Below, piece after piece: positions 52,798 to 62,178 of a DNA stretch of 64,000 nucleotides. A model generated the notes under the pieces. The model did not search any database. It saw only the letters and a program-made list of their open reading frames with translations, and was not told the origin of the DNA. The stretch spans positions 62,001-126,000 of the forward strand of contig NZ_JAAVUQ010000001.1 of NCBI RefSeq assembly GCF_018449515.1, given 5' to 3'. Origin of the DNA: Caballeronia sp. dw_19 (GTDB lineage Bacteria > Pseudomonadota > Gammaproteobacteria > Burkholderiales > Burkholderiaceae). The translations under genes were made by a program, and so were the position numbers. Every line of letters begins with the position of its first letter. The stretch's first letter is position 1.

Positions 52798-54738
52798 TTA
52801 CGCGCCGCCCGGCCGCCTGGCCAAAGCGTGAATCAGCGACTCCAGCCGGGAGAAGTCGACCGGCTTTGTCAGGTGATCCATAAACCCGGCATCGCGGCAT
52901 CGGCGGATATCTTCGTCCATGCCATAACCGGTGATGGCAACCGATGGTTTACCGGGTTGCAAGTCGGTCCACGCGCGCGCGACCTCGAGCCCGCTGCCGT
53001 CGGGCAGGCCGATATCGCTGACCAGCAGATCGAACACTTCGCCCCGGGCTAAAGCCAGCGCCTCGGCGACGGTAGTAGCAACGCCGACCTGATGCCCGAG
53101 CACCTCCAGCACCTGCGCCATGGCGGACGACGTGTATTCGTTGTCCTCGACAAGCAGCACCTTCAACGACCGCACGATCTCATTCGGATCCTGCGCCGCG
53201 AGCGGCGAAGTTTCATCTTCCGCCCCGGCCTTCACGAGCGGCAACGTCAGCGTAAACCGGGCGCCCTTGTCGCGACCGTCGCTCTGGGCCGTCAGCGTTC
53301 CGCCATGCTTCAACGCCAGTGTGCTGGCGATAGCCAAACCCAGCCCCAACCCGCCGAACGCCCGGGTGATGGAATCATCGGCTTGTTCGAAGGCTGAAAA
53401 AATCCGCGGCAACGCTTCGGCGCTAATCCCGATACCGCTATCGGTCACCGAAATCGCGATGGTCGATGCATCCGGATTCCACATCCGCACCGCGATACGC
53501 CCGCCCGCTGGCGTGAACTTCACCGCGTTTTTCATCAGGTTCCACACGATCTGCTGCAAGCGCGCGGCATCGCCGAAAACCAGCGTGGAGGTAGCGCCCA
53601 AGGTTGTTTCCAGCGTCAGGCCCTTGCCGCGCAGATCGGACTCCGACATATCGAGCGCGCTCGACATCAGCGTCTCCAGCTCCACATTCGCGAAGTTCAG
53701 CGAAAGCTTGCCGCGCGCGATACTGGTCAGGTCGAGCAGATCGTCGATCAAGCGCGCCTCCAGCTCCACATTGCGCCGGATCAGTTCGAGCGTCGCCTGG
53801 GCCTCGGCCGGCAGCGCATGACGTATCTCCAGCAAACGCACGGCGGCGACGATCGGTGTCAGCGGCGTACGCAATTCGTGCGACAACACCGCCAGGAAAT
53901 GATCCTTCGCCCGATTCGCGGTCTCGGCCTGTTCCTTCGCCACCCGCAAGGCATCGGCGGCCATGTGCTCTTCGGTGACGTCGCGGATGATCTTCGAATA
54001 GCCGATCAGCTCGCCGCTATCGGCACGGATCGCTGTTGTCACGCCCGACGCGAAGAACGAGCGCCCGTCCTTGCGCCAGAGCCAGCGGTCGTCGCTCGCA
54101 CTGCCATCGGCTTGCGCCGTCTCCAGTTCCTGCGCAAACACATGGGTGTCGCGATCTTCCTGACCGTAGAACACGTCGGCGGACCGGCCGACCACATCCT
54201 GCGCCGCGAACCCGAGAATTCGCTCCGACGCCGCGTTCCACGTCCGGATCCTGCCCTCCTGATCGAGCGTGATGACGGCGTAATCCTTGAGCGCATCCAC
54301 CAGCAAGCGGAAGTGCGTTTCCGTCTCCCGCAGCGCGCGCTCGACCGCAATACGCTGCTGGCGCTCGGTGCTTTCCGTCAAGGCGCGCCGCACGACGGCA
54401 GGCAGCCGTTGCAGGCGCTGCTTCAGGACGTAGTCGGTGGCACCGCGCTTGAGCATGTCGACGGCATGCTCCTCGCCGAGCACGCCGGAGACGAAGATGA
54501 ACGGCGTATGCGGCACGCGCTCGCGGGCGATCGCCAACGCTTCGACGCCGGAAAACACCGGCATCACGAAGTCCGCGAGGATCACATCGAAGCTGGATGC
54601 CTCTAGCGCCGCGATGAAACCCTGCTCCGTGTAGACGATTTGCACGTCGACCTTATAGTCGGCGCGTTCCAACTGAGTCAGGGTCAGTTCCGCGTCGAGC
54701 GCGTTGTCTTCTACGAGAAGCAGATGCAAAGGCTGCAT
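52798..54738 (-). CDS. Hybrid sensor histidine kinase (REC-PAS-HisKA-HATPase-REC)
   Basis: Cytoplasmic signalling protein of 646 residues with no membrane segment. The domains in order are a receiver (L-L-L-V-E-D-N near 5, phospho-Asp in D-V-I-L-A-D-F), a PAS domain near 140-250, the histidine-kinase dimer domain with L-S-H-E-L-R-T-P near 290, an ATPase domain (N-A-V-K-F-T-P, G-G-L-G-L-G-L), and a second receiver at the C-terminus (S-D-I-G-L-P-D-G-S-G). I chose ATG 54738. It is last in the phytochrome operon and probably receives phosphate at its N-terminal receiver. Confidence 0.87.
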   Translation of the reverse strand: MQPLHLLLVEDNALDAELTLTQLERADYKVDVQIVYTEQGFIAALEASSFDVILADFVMPVFSGVEALAIARERVPHTPFIFVSGVLGEEHAVDMLKRGATDYVLKQRLQRLPAVVRRALTESTERQQRIAVERALRETETHFRLLVDALKDYAVITLDQEGRIRTWNAASERILGFAAQDVVGRSADVFYGQEDRDTHVFAQELETAQADGSASDDRWLWRKDGRSFFASGVTTAIRADSGELIGYSKIIRDVTEEHMAADALRVAKEQAETANRAKDHFLAVLSHELRTPLTPIVAAVRLLEIRHALPAEAQATLELIRRNVELEARLIDDLLDLTSIARGKLSLNFANVELETLMSSALDMSESDLRGKGLTLETTLGATSTLVFGDAARLQQIVWNLMKNAVKFTPAGGRIAVRMWNPDASTIAISVTDSGIGISAEALPRIFSAFEQADDSITRAFGGLGLGLAIASTLALKHGGTLTAQSDGRDKGARFTLTLPLVKAGAEDETSPLAAQDPNEIVRSLKVLLVEDNEYTSSAMAQVLEVLGHQVGVATTVAEALALARGEVFDLLVSDIGLPDGSGLEVARAWTDLQPGKPSVAITGYGMDEDIRRCRDAGFMDHLTKPVDFSRLESLIHALARRPGGA

Positions 54739-54873
54739 GTCAGGGCACTCAGGCGAACCGGCGCACGCGATACTGCCGGGCAGGTCGCATCGGGCAAAAC
54801 AACGAAAGGACCAGCGGGTCCAGGCCGCTACGCCAGGCACCGTGCAGGAGGAATACGCCAGTGTGCACCAGAT

Positions 54874-55338
54874 TCATTGCGGCGCGGGCTGACGGCGAAC
54901 CCGCATTGACCCGGGCGGCGGCTCGTTGAGCACGGCCCAGAACACGCCGAGATCGGCAATCGCCTGCACAAATTCGTTGAACTCCACCGGCTTCACCACA
55001 TAAGCGTTCACGCCGAGCGCGTAGCTGCGCACGAGATCCTGCTCCTCACGCGACGACGTCAGCATGACCACCGGAACCGCCTTCAGCGTTTCATTGGAAC
55101 GGATGGTTTCCAGCACTTCCAGGCCATCGATTTTCGGCAGCTTCAAGTCGAGCAGGATCACTGCGGGGTTGCCTGGGTTGCGTGGGCTCCACTCGCCTTC
55201 GCAACGCAGGTAATCGATTGCTTCCTGGCCGTCACGCGCCACGATCACTTCATTGGCAAGCTGGCTTTTGTCGAGCGCCATGAGTGTCAGTTCGAGATCG
55301 CCGGGATCGTCTTCGACAAGCAAAATGGGTTTCAGCAT
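54874..55338 (-). CDS. Single-domain response regulator of the phytochrome system
   Basis: Receiver-only protein of 154 residues of the Rcp1 type that pairs with phytochromes. Conserved residues are the acidic pair in L-L-V-E-D-D-P-G-D, the phospho-Asp in V-I-L-L-D-L-K-L-P, Thr in V-V-M-L-T-S-S and Lys in Y-V-V-K-P-V-E-F. It lacks an output domain, so it acts through protein contacts or as a phosphate shuttle to the hybrid kinase. It starts 82 bases after the phytochrome stop. Confidence 0.87.
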   Translation of the reverse strand: MLKPILLVEDDPGDLELTLMALDKSQLANEVIVARDGQEAIDYLRCEGEWSPRNPGNPAVILLDLKLPKIDGLEVLETIRSNETLKAVPVVMLTSSREEQDLVRSYALGVNAYVVKPVEFNEFVQAIADLGVFWAVLNEPPPGSMRVRRQPAPQ

Positions 55339-55420
55339 GGTCCGATATGACGGGTTGGAATAAAAGGTGACGGGATCAGTCGCTCGGTAATTGCTCGATA
55401 AGCAGTCAAACACCGCACAT

Positions 55421-57895
55421 TCACTTCTGCGGTGACGGCGGTGACGGCGGTGACGGCTTCCTCAGCTTGCCAGTGCCTTCGGTGGCGGCGGTTTCAGCCC
55501 TGAACACCTTCGGCAGCGAAAAATGGAACGCGGCGCCCTCGCCTTCGCGGCCTTCGGCCCAGGTCCGGCCGTCGTGCCGCTCGATGATCCTCCGCACGTT
55601 CGCCAAGCCAATGCCGGTGCCGTCGAACTCTTCAGCACGATGCAGCCGCTGGAACACGCCGAACAATTTGTTCACGTACTTCATATTGAAACCGACGCCA
55701 TTGTCCCGCACGCTGACGATGTATTCATCGACCGTCGAATACACCGACAACTCAATTTTCGCCGATTCCCGTGTACGCGTATATTTCACCGCGTTCGAGA
55801 ACAGATTACGCAACGCGATCTGCAGGAACGCCGGATCACCTGTCACTGTCGGTAGCTCCGGAATAATCCATTCCACCTTTCGGTTCGCTGTCTCTTCGCC
55901 AAATTCCTGCGCGACCGATCGTACCAACTGGTTCAGGTCGACGCTTACCGGACGCAATGCGGCACGGCCCATTTGCGAAAACGTGAGCAGATCGTCAACC
56001 AGAACGCCGGCGAAACGCGCCGACTCAAGCATGTTGTTGAGGAACCGTTTGCTGCGCTCGGACAGTGCGTCGCCTTCGCTTTCCCGCAGCAAATCCCCAT
56101 AGCCGGCGATATGCCGCAGCGGTGCGCGCAAGTCGTGGGAAACGGAATACGAAAATGCTTCGAGCTCCTTGTTCGCGCGACGCAATTCGTTCGCGAGTTC
56201 CGCCAGTTCTTCCGCGCGGCGCAGCACGATGTTAAGCATGCCCAAGCGGAATTCGCCCGCGATTTCGAGTTCCACCGGGTGCCAGCGAATCGAGCGGTTG
56301 CGCACGGTCTCCAGCCACGGCGCAAAGTCCTTGCGCGGCGCCACCCTGTCGTCCCGACTCGACACGCGTTTGACCGGCTCGCCCGCCCATGTGATCGTGC
56401 GCGTGGTTTCGGGACGGAACCAGAGCACGTAGTTGCGAAAAATCTGTGAGATTGGCACGGCCAGGATGCCGCTCGCGGTGTCTGCATGACGCGATGCAGG
56501 CGGCCAGGCTTCCGACAGCGCGTCGGTCGCGTAGACGCCCGACGTGCTCGACGACAGCCACTGCGAGAGCGCGAGCACGGTTTCCTGGTCCGGCGTGGAA
56601 CCCACCAGCGTTGCTTTCCCGTCGACTACGATCGCGGCGCCCGTCGATCCGGCGAAACACAGCAAATCCTCGGGCGCCGATTCGAGAGCGGAAAGATAGT
56701 CGTCTTGCTCGGCGAGCGAGCCCATCAGACGTGACATCGTGCGTCGTAACCTCAGCAGATACGCCGTCTCGGCCCGCTCCTCCTTCGCCTCGATCTGCAA
56801 TGACACGATCTGTCCAAGGTGCTCGATAGCGACGCGCACCTCGAACGGCACGAGACGCGCGTCGCGGTCGTGGCAGGAAATCAGGCCCCAGAGCTGTCCG
56901 CGCACGATCAGCGACACCGATATCGACGCATGCGTGCCCATGTTGCGCATGTACTCGAGATGGATTGGCGAGAAGCTGCGCAGCGCGGCATAAGTGAGGT
57001 CGGTGGGGCGGCCGGTCGCGGGGTTCATCGTGGGGACGAGCCGCGCGGCTTTCGCGTCGGCGTTCGCGACGACCCTCACGCGCTGTTTCACGTATAACGC
57101 GCGCGCCTGGCGCGGGATATCGGAGGCGGGGAACAACTGGTTCAGGAACGACGCGTACCCGTCATCGACATGTTCTGCCAGCACTTGGCTTCGGCCCTCG
57201 TCGTCGAATTTGTAGAGCAGCACACGGCCGAAACCCGTCATCGTGCGCACCTCGCGCACGGCGAGGTTCCCGAGTTCGGTCAAGGTTCCGACGTCCTGCA
57301 GACTGCGCGTGAAAGTGCGCACCAGCGGATAGAGCGACGCAAACACGTCTGCAGACTGATGCCGCGCTGCTTCGAGTTCGACGATCAGGTTGCCGTCGTG
57401 CCGATGCATCGTGATGTCGAGTTCAGGAGCGTCTACGGCCGTGGCCAAATGGTCCTGCGCGGGGTCCTGCACGGCATCAGGCAGGCTGAAGAGCGGCTTC
57501 TCCATCACGCCGACGTAGAGCGGCGTTTCGTCCAGCGTGGCCGTGGCAGCGGCCTGTGCGACCCGCGCCGCAGCGGCAGCGCCGATCACCACGTCCACTG
57601 GTTTGCCCAGCAATTGCTCTACCGGACTGCCCACGAGCGCCGCGACGTTTTCGCTGGCCTGGAGGATGGTAAGCGTGCTGGAGAGGCACAGCAGATAACC
57701 GTGCGGCTGGATGCCGCCCGGAATGTGGATTGGCTCGGCGTCGCACTGTGCATTCGCCGTGAGCGCCCGGTGGGGCGGCTCCGCGCCGGGTACCGCAGGG
57801 GTGGTCCCGTTCAAATCCGGACCCGACACGCCGCGATCATCGTGCCCGCGCATGGCCGCCGTATCGGGCGACACTGGCTCTGGCCCACTGCTCAT
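55421..57895 (-). CDS. bphP: Bacteriophytochrome histidine kinase
   Basis: Red/far-red photoreceptor kinase of 824 residues with PAS-GAF-PHY-HisKA-HATPase order. The biliverdin-attaching Cys is at about 51 (A-Q-C-D-A-E-P-I-H-I-P-G). The GAF domain has F-P-A-S-D-I-P-R-Q-A-R and the conserved His in P-I-H-L-E-Y. The phosphoacceptor is in V-S-H-D-L-R-A-P. The PHY tongue reads A-P-R-K-D-F, where most relatives have P-R-x-S-F. It overlaps the heme oxygenase stop by four bases. The tail is P-S-P repeats. Confidence 0.9.
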   Translation of the reverse strand: MSSGPEPVSPDTAAMRGHDDRGVSGPDLNGTTPAVPGAEPPHRALTANAQCDAEPIHIPGGIQPHGYLLCLSSTLTILQASENVAALVGSPVEQLLGKPVDVVIGAAAAARVAQAAATATLDETPLYVGVMEKPLFSLPDAVQDPAQDHLATAVDAPELDITMHRHDGNLIVELEAARHQSADVFASLYPLVRTFTRSLQDVGTLTELGNLAVREVRTMTGFGRVLLYKFDDEGRSQVLAEHVDDGYASFLNQLFPASDIPRQARALYVKQRVRVVANADAKAARLVPTMNPATGRPTDLTYAALRSFSPIHLEYMRNMGTHASISVSLIVRGQLWGLISCHDRDARLVPFEVRVAIEHLGQIVSLQIEAKEERAETAYLLRLRRTMSRLMGSLAEQDDYLSALESAPEDLLCFAGSTGAAIVVDGKATLVGSTPDQETVLALSQWLSSSTSGVYATDALSEAWPPASRHADTASGILAVPISQIFRNYVLWFRPETTRTITWAGEPVKRVSSRDDRVAPRKDFAPWLETVRNRSIRWHPVELEIAGEFRLGMLNIVLRRAEELAELANELRRANKELEAFSYSVSHDLRAPLRHIAGYGDLLRESEGDALSERSKRFLNNMLESARFAGVLVDDLLTFSQMGRAALRPVSVDLNQLVRSVAQEFGEETANRKVEWIIPELPTVTGDPAFLQIALRNLFSNAVKYTRTRESAKIELSVYSTVDEYIVSVRDNGVGFNMKYVNKLFGVFQRLHRAEEFDGTGIGLANVRRIIERHDGRTWAEGREGEGAAFHFSLPKVFRAETAATEGTGKLRKPSPPSPPSPQK
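55431..55457. repeat. GGTGACGGC 9-base repeat, three copies
   Basis: Three exact tandem copies near the 3' end of the phytochrome gene encode P-S-P-P-S-P-P-S-P on the minus strand. Copy changes would keep the frame. Confidence 0.88.
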
Positions 57896-58491
57896 GCCAT
57901 TGTCCCCCATCCTGCGCGGACCCGGCCGAGCCAGCCGTGCAACCCATCGAACGTGGCGATCGCGGCATCTACCGCCTCGTCGTACTGCTCGGGCGGAACG
58001 TTCGCGCTCGCGGTCTCGCGAAACGCGTTCCACATACTGCCCGTACGCAATCCATAACCTTCGAAATAAGCGTTGCCGAAGCCGCTTTGCAGACCGAACA
58101 ATGTCGCGACGTGCGGCGCGATGAAGCGCCCTCCGAGCGTGGAGCCTTCCATGACGTACATGGAACCGAAAACGCGGCCGATGCTGTCCATTGCAGGAAG
58201 TTGTTCAACTTTCGTCACTCTGTTCGCGCGATTGGTATCGCCGGTCAGGAGCGCCAGGTCCGACGCAAGCAGCGACGCCTTGCGACGCCCTTCGAAAAAA
58301 TCGCGCAGCCGCGCGGGCATAAAGGCCGCCGCCGCATCCTCCCACGGTGCGACGTATCCGTAAAAGCCCTCAAGCAAGGCCACATACTCCTCCCGCGGCC
58401 ACTCAGGACGCATCAGATCGAGTGCGTTTTCCAGCCGCGTATGACACTCGGCGGTTTCGTTTTTCAGACGGGACAGGAGGTCGTATTGCAT
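57892..58491 (-). CDS. bphO: Biliverdin-producing heme oxygenase
   Basis: Enzyme of 199 residues that cleaves heme to biliverdin, the chromophore of the adjoining phytochrome. The heme-ligand His is in A-E-C-H-T-R-L-E near 17, and G-S-M-Y-V-M-E-G-S-T-L-G-G matches the distal helix. I chose ATG 58491 (M-Q-Y-D-L-L); the frame runs to 58698 but that part is not family-like. First gene of the light-signalling operon. Confidence 0.87.
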   Translation of the reverse strand: MQYDLLSRLKNETAECHTRLENALDLMRPEWPREEYVALLEGFYGYVAPWEDAAAAFMPARLRDFFEGRRKASLLASDLALLTGDTNRANRVTKVEQLPAMDSIGRVFGSMYVMEGSTLGGRFIAPHVATLFGLQSGFGNAYFEGYGLRTGSMWNAFRETASANVPPEQYDEAVDAAIATFDGLHGWLGRVRAGWGTMA

Positions 58492-58819
58492 GATCCATTT
58501 AATAGATTTGCCGCGGATTTGCCGCGCGGATGCCGCAATGTCGACCCGAATGCCAGATACCGAATGCCGGGTAACCATGCTGGACCAGGCGTACGGCGTT
58601 GCTACTGTTCGTGTTGGGGCGGCGTGGGCCGGCACAGCATTGTGGCCGGCGGGGCATTGAGCAGTCCTGGCTCGCCACTCCGAACTCCCCGTCGGCATCG
58701 ATTACCGATGCACAGGGCGACGCGTACGCAAAAATGGTAGAAACAACTGCGGCTGCTAGGAGCAAACGCCTTTCTCACCTTGGCTCGCACGAGGCCGTGC
58801 AGGTTCTCCGCAAGTTCTC
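58492..58819. other. Intergenic region upstream of the phytochrome operon
   Basis: 328 bases between the heme oxygenase start and the end of the small hydrophilic gene. It should hold the operon promoter. I saw no strong dyad, terminator or convincing gene. Confidence 0.45.
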
Positions 58820-59140
58820 TTAACACCGCGCGCCCATTCTACGCAAGAGGTGCTTTGTTGACCACGTGCAACCATCGGCGCCGCCGCGGCGGTCCGTGTC
58901 CTGCAAGCCACGCTCCAGATCTTCGTGCGCCTGCTCGCCGACCTCGCGCGGCTCATCTTCCTGCTGCGAAGCGGGACTTTGATCAGTCTCATGCGGCAGC
59001 GGCGCGACCGCGCCGTCATCGCGTTTTTGCTGCGCCGGATGCTTGCTTTCCAGTTCACGTCCGTCCTGCGCCGGACCTTGGCGAGTGGCATTGGCGGCGT
59101 CGTGTGACGTATCTTGTGACGTATTGCCCTGGTGTGTCAT
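58820..59140 (-). CDS. Small hydrophilic protein downstream of ligD
   Basis: Protein of 106 residues, rich in Gln, Glu, Asp and Arg, with no hydrophobic core segment and no known domain. It is probably disordered. GGAGG lies six bases before ATG 59140, so it is likely expressed. It begins 47 bases after the ligD stop on the same strand, so it may share the NHEJ transcript. Confidence 0.6.
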   Translation of the reverse strand: MTHQGNTSQDTSHDAANATRQGPAQDGRELESKHPAQQKRDDGAVAPLPHETDQSPASQQEDEPREVGEQAHEDLERGLQDTDRRGGADGCTWSTKHLLRRMGARC

Positions 59141-59187
59141 TGCAACCTCCGTTGCCGTGGTCGTTATGCGGTGATCTTCGCTTCCGT

Positions 59188-62097
59188 TCACTTCATATCA
59201 AGCCGCTTCTTCATGGAAGCGGTGATGCGTTGCCGTGTTTTCGCGTACTGGCTCCACGGATCGGTTTTGAGTGCATCCAGGCGCTCATGCAGATTGCCGA
59301 TATTCCATTGATCACCGCTCGTGGTGGCATCGAGTTCGTCCCAGCCGATAGGAACCGACACCCCCATGCCCGGCCGCGCGCGCAGCGAGAACGCGGCGAC
59401 CGTGCTCGAACCCCGGTTGTTGCGCAAGTAGTCGACGAAGATCTTGTCACGGCGATTCTGCTTGCCCATCTTCGCGGAGAAATACTTGGGCAGCGTGCTG
59501 GCCATATGCTGCGCGAGCGCCTGTGAGAACCCCTTCACTTCGTCCCAGCCGGCCTGCGGCGTAAGCGGAACGACCACATGCAGGCCCTTGCCGCCGCTGG
59601 TCTTACAGAACGATTCAAGACCGAGTTCCGTCAGCAACTCACGCGTCAGGCGTCCGGCCTCCTGCATCCGGTCCCAGCCGAGGCCTTCGCCTGGATCGAG
59701 ATCGAAGACCATCCGGTCGGGCTTCTCGAGTTTGGCCGCGAGCGCATTCCACGTGTGCATCTCGATCGTGCCCATTTGCGCCACGCCCACCAGCGCGCCG
59801 ACGTTTTCTATCGTGATGAGCGCCGGATGACCAGGATCGATGCCCGGGTGCTGCTTGACGTTGGGAATGGTCAGCTTCTCGCTGTGCTTCTGAAAAAACA
59901 GCTCGCCGCCGATATCCTCCGGCGCACGCACCAGCGACACGGGACGGTCTTTGAGATGCGGCAGCATCCACGGCGCGACGGACTCGTAGTAGAGCGCGAG
60001 ATCGAGTTTGCGAGTACCCGTCGAAGGATCGATCACACGATCGGGATGACTGATCTTCACGCCCGCTACAAGCTCGGTACCAGCGGGACTGCGCGTGGTT
60101 TTTTTCGCGGCTGTTTTAGCGGCAGCTTTCGCGTCTGTTTCCTCGGAAACCAGCTTGGATTTGCCATTCGGTTTCGCCGTATCGGCGGTCTTCGCCGACG
60201 TTTTTTTGGTCGCCGCTTTCACCGCGCGAGTCGCCTTCGCCGCGCTTTTGGCCACTGTTTTCTTCGCTGGTTTTTTGTCCTCATCGTTGTCATCGTCCAA
60301 CGCAACCTCCTTCGTCGATTTCGGCACTTCCTTGACGATCTCACGCGCCGGCTTGTCGTCCCTCAGGCTCACGAATGACGCTTGCCGCACGATCCGCTCC
60401 GATGTCCATTCAGCGAAATTGCATTCGGCGACAAGGTCCGGCTTGACCCAATGCACCGGTGTGCGGCTACGCTCTTTCGGCGCGCTGGCGAATGGCATTG
60501 TCTTGACCTCGCGTGCATCGAGTTGCTTTTTGACAGCGCGTAGAGTCGATGCATCGAAGCCGCTGCCCACCCGCCCTGCGTATTGCAGCTTGCCGTTCGC
60601 GTCATAAACGCCGAGCAATAACGCGCCGAACTGCCCCCGGCTGCCCGTCGGCTCCGAATACCCGCCGATCACAAATTCCTGCCGGCGCCGACATTTCAGC
60701 TTGATCCACGCGCTGCTACGGCCCGGCGTATACGTGCTGTCGCGCCGCTTGCCGATAATCCCCTCCAGCGCCATATCGCAAGCACTCTTCAACAGGTCGT
60801 CGACGCCAAATTCGAAATCCGCGGAGAAACGCAGCGTGTCGTCATCGACCGGTTCCAGCAGCGCCTTCAGGATCGCTCGCCGCTGTACCAGCGGCACGCC
60901 GCGCAGGTCGTAACCGTTCAGGTAGGGGATATCGAAGAAATAGACGGCGATATCTTGCGGACGATTGGCGTCGAAGGCGTTCTGCAGTTTCTGGAAGCTG
61001 GGCAGGTCGTTGTCGTCGAGCACGACCGCCTCGCCGTCGAGCCACGCGCTATCCACATCGAGCTGGCTCAGCGCCTTGACCTGACGGCTGAACTTGCTGG
61101 TCCAGTCATGGCCGTTGCGCGTGAAGACTTGCGTTGCCCTTGCCTCGCGATCAATGCGCACGAGAATCCGATAACCGTCGAATTTGATTTCGTACGACCA
61201 ATCATCGCTCGGTGGCGCGATGTCCACGAGGGTCGCGAGTTGTGGCTTCATGGTTGCAGGAAGCTTTGCACGTATCGCGTCCTGGATCGCCGGGTTATCC
61301 GCCAGCGTGCGCAGTGATTCCGCGCTCCGGTTCGCCACGATATCCGGCCGTGACCGCTCAGGGCTTTTGCCTTGATCCTTCACGGCAGGCCGCTTCGGCG
61401 ATGGTACGGCCTTGGTCGTTCTACTCGTCTTCGCAGCGCTCTTTCGCTCGGTCCTTTCGCGTACTTCACCACTCTTCGTGCGTGCGCCGAGCGAATCGCT
61501 GATCACGCTGCCGGGCTGCTTGAGCAGCACGTCGTAGTCGGCCTCGTTGCGAGCTTCGTCATCTCGTTCCTTGATCAGCAGCCATTGCTCTTTGTCGCCA
61601 TTGCCACGCATGTTGCTACGCACGAGCGTCCAGCCGCCGTGCAGCTTGTCGCCGTGCAGGACGAACTTGAGCTTGCCCTTCGCGTACGTTTCGCGGGCCT
61701 CGTCGATGCTGCCGCCCTGCGGCTCCCACGTCCCGCGATCCCAAACGATCACGCTGCCCGCGCCATAATTTCCTTCGGGGATATTGCCTTCGAACGAGCC
61801 GTAATCGATTGGATGATCTTCCACGTGCACGGCCAGCCGTTTCACCGATGGATCGAGACTCGGCCCTTTCGGTACAGCCCATGACTTCAGCGTGCCGTCG
61901 AGTTCAAGACGAAAATCGTAGTGAAGACGTCGGGCATCGTGTTCCTGGATGACGAACGAAAGCGCGCTCGCCTGAGCCTTTTTCGACGCGCGCCTGGCCT
62001 TGGCCTTATCAGCCGCCTGGCCGGATGGCTCGGGCGTCTGGTTGAAGCGCCTCATGCGCTGATAGGTGTCGAGTTTTCTGTCGGGTTTTCCGGCCAT
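59188..62097 (-). CDS. ligD: Multifunctional DNA ligase D (NHEJ)
   Basis: DNA end-joining enzyme of 969 residues. The order is phosphoesterase (about 20-180, H-D-A-R-R-L-H-Y-D-F-R-L-E), ATP-dependent ligase (about 275-580, nucleotidyl Lys near 305 in E-I-K-F-D-G-Y-R), a Lys/Ala-rich linker (about 600-680) and primase-polymerase (about 690-950, F-D-L-D-P-G-E-G). This PE-LIG-POL order is the Pseudomonas type. It works with Ku, whose gene ends 81 bases upstream. I chose ATG 62097. Confidence 0.9.
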   Translation of the reverse strand: MAGKPDRKLDTYQRMRRFNQTPEPSGQAADKAKARRASKKAQASALSFVIQEHDARRLHYDFRLELDGTLKSWAVPKGPSLDPSVKRLAVHVEDHPIDYGSFEGNIPEGNYGAGSVIVWDRGTWEPQGGSIDEARETYAKGKLKFVLHGDKLHGGWTLVRSNMRGNGDKEQWLLIKERDDEARNEADYDVLLKQPGSVISDSLGARTKSGEVRERTERKSAAKTSRTTKAVPSPKRPAVKDQGKSPERSRPDIVANRSAESLRTLADNPAIQDAIRAKLPATMKPQLATLVDIAPPSDDWSYEIKFDGYRILVRIDREARATQVFTRNGHDWTSKFSRQVKALSQLDVDSAWLDGEAVVLDDNDLPSFQKLQNAFDANRPQDIAVYFFDIPYLNGYDLRGVPLVQRRAILKALLEPVDDDTLRFSADFEFGVDDLLKSACDMALEGIIGKRRDSTYTPGRSSAWIKLKCRRRQEFVIGGYSEPTGSRGQFGALLLGVYDANGKLQYAGRVGSGFDASTLRAVKKQLDAREVKTMPFASAPKERSRTPVHWVKPDLVAECNFAEWTSERIVRQASFVSLRDDKPAREIVKEVPKSTKEVALDDDNDEDKKPAKKTVAKSAAKATRAVKAATKKTSAKTADTAKPNGKSKLVSEETDAKAAAKTAAKKTTRSPAGTELVAGVKISHPDRVIDPSTGTRKLDLALYYESVAPWMLPHLKDRPVSLVRAPEDIGGELFFQKHSEKLTIPNVKQHPGIDPGHPALITIENVGALVGVAQMGTIEMHTWNALAAKLEKPDRMVFDLDPGEGLGWDRMQEAGRLTRELLTELGLESFCKTSGGKGLHVVVPLTPQAGWDEVKGFSQALAQHMASTLPKYFSAKMGKQNRRDKIFVDYLRNNRGSSTVAAFSLRARPGMGVSVPIGWDELDATTSGDQWNIGNLHERLDALKTDPWSQYAKTRQRITASMKKRLDMK

Positions 62098-62178
62098 TGG
62101 CGGATCGCTTTTCTTGGTGCGTGTAGATGGAAGAACCAATGCACGACGCAACGCATGATTCAACGCTCAACGACAGGC

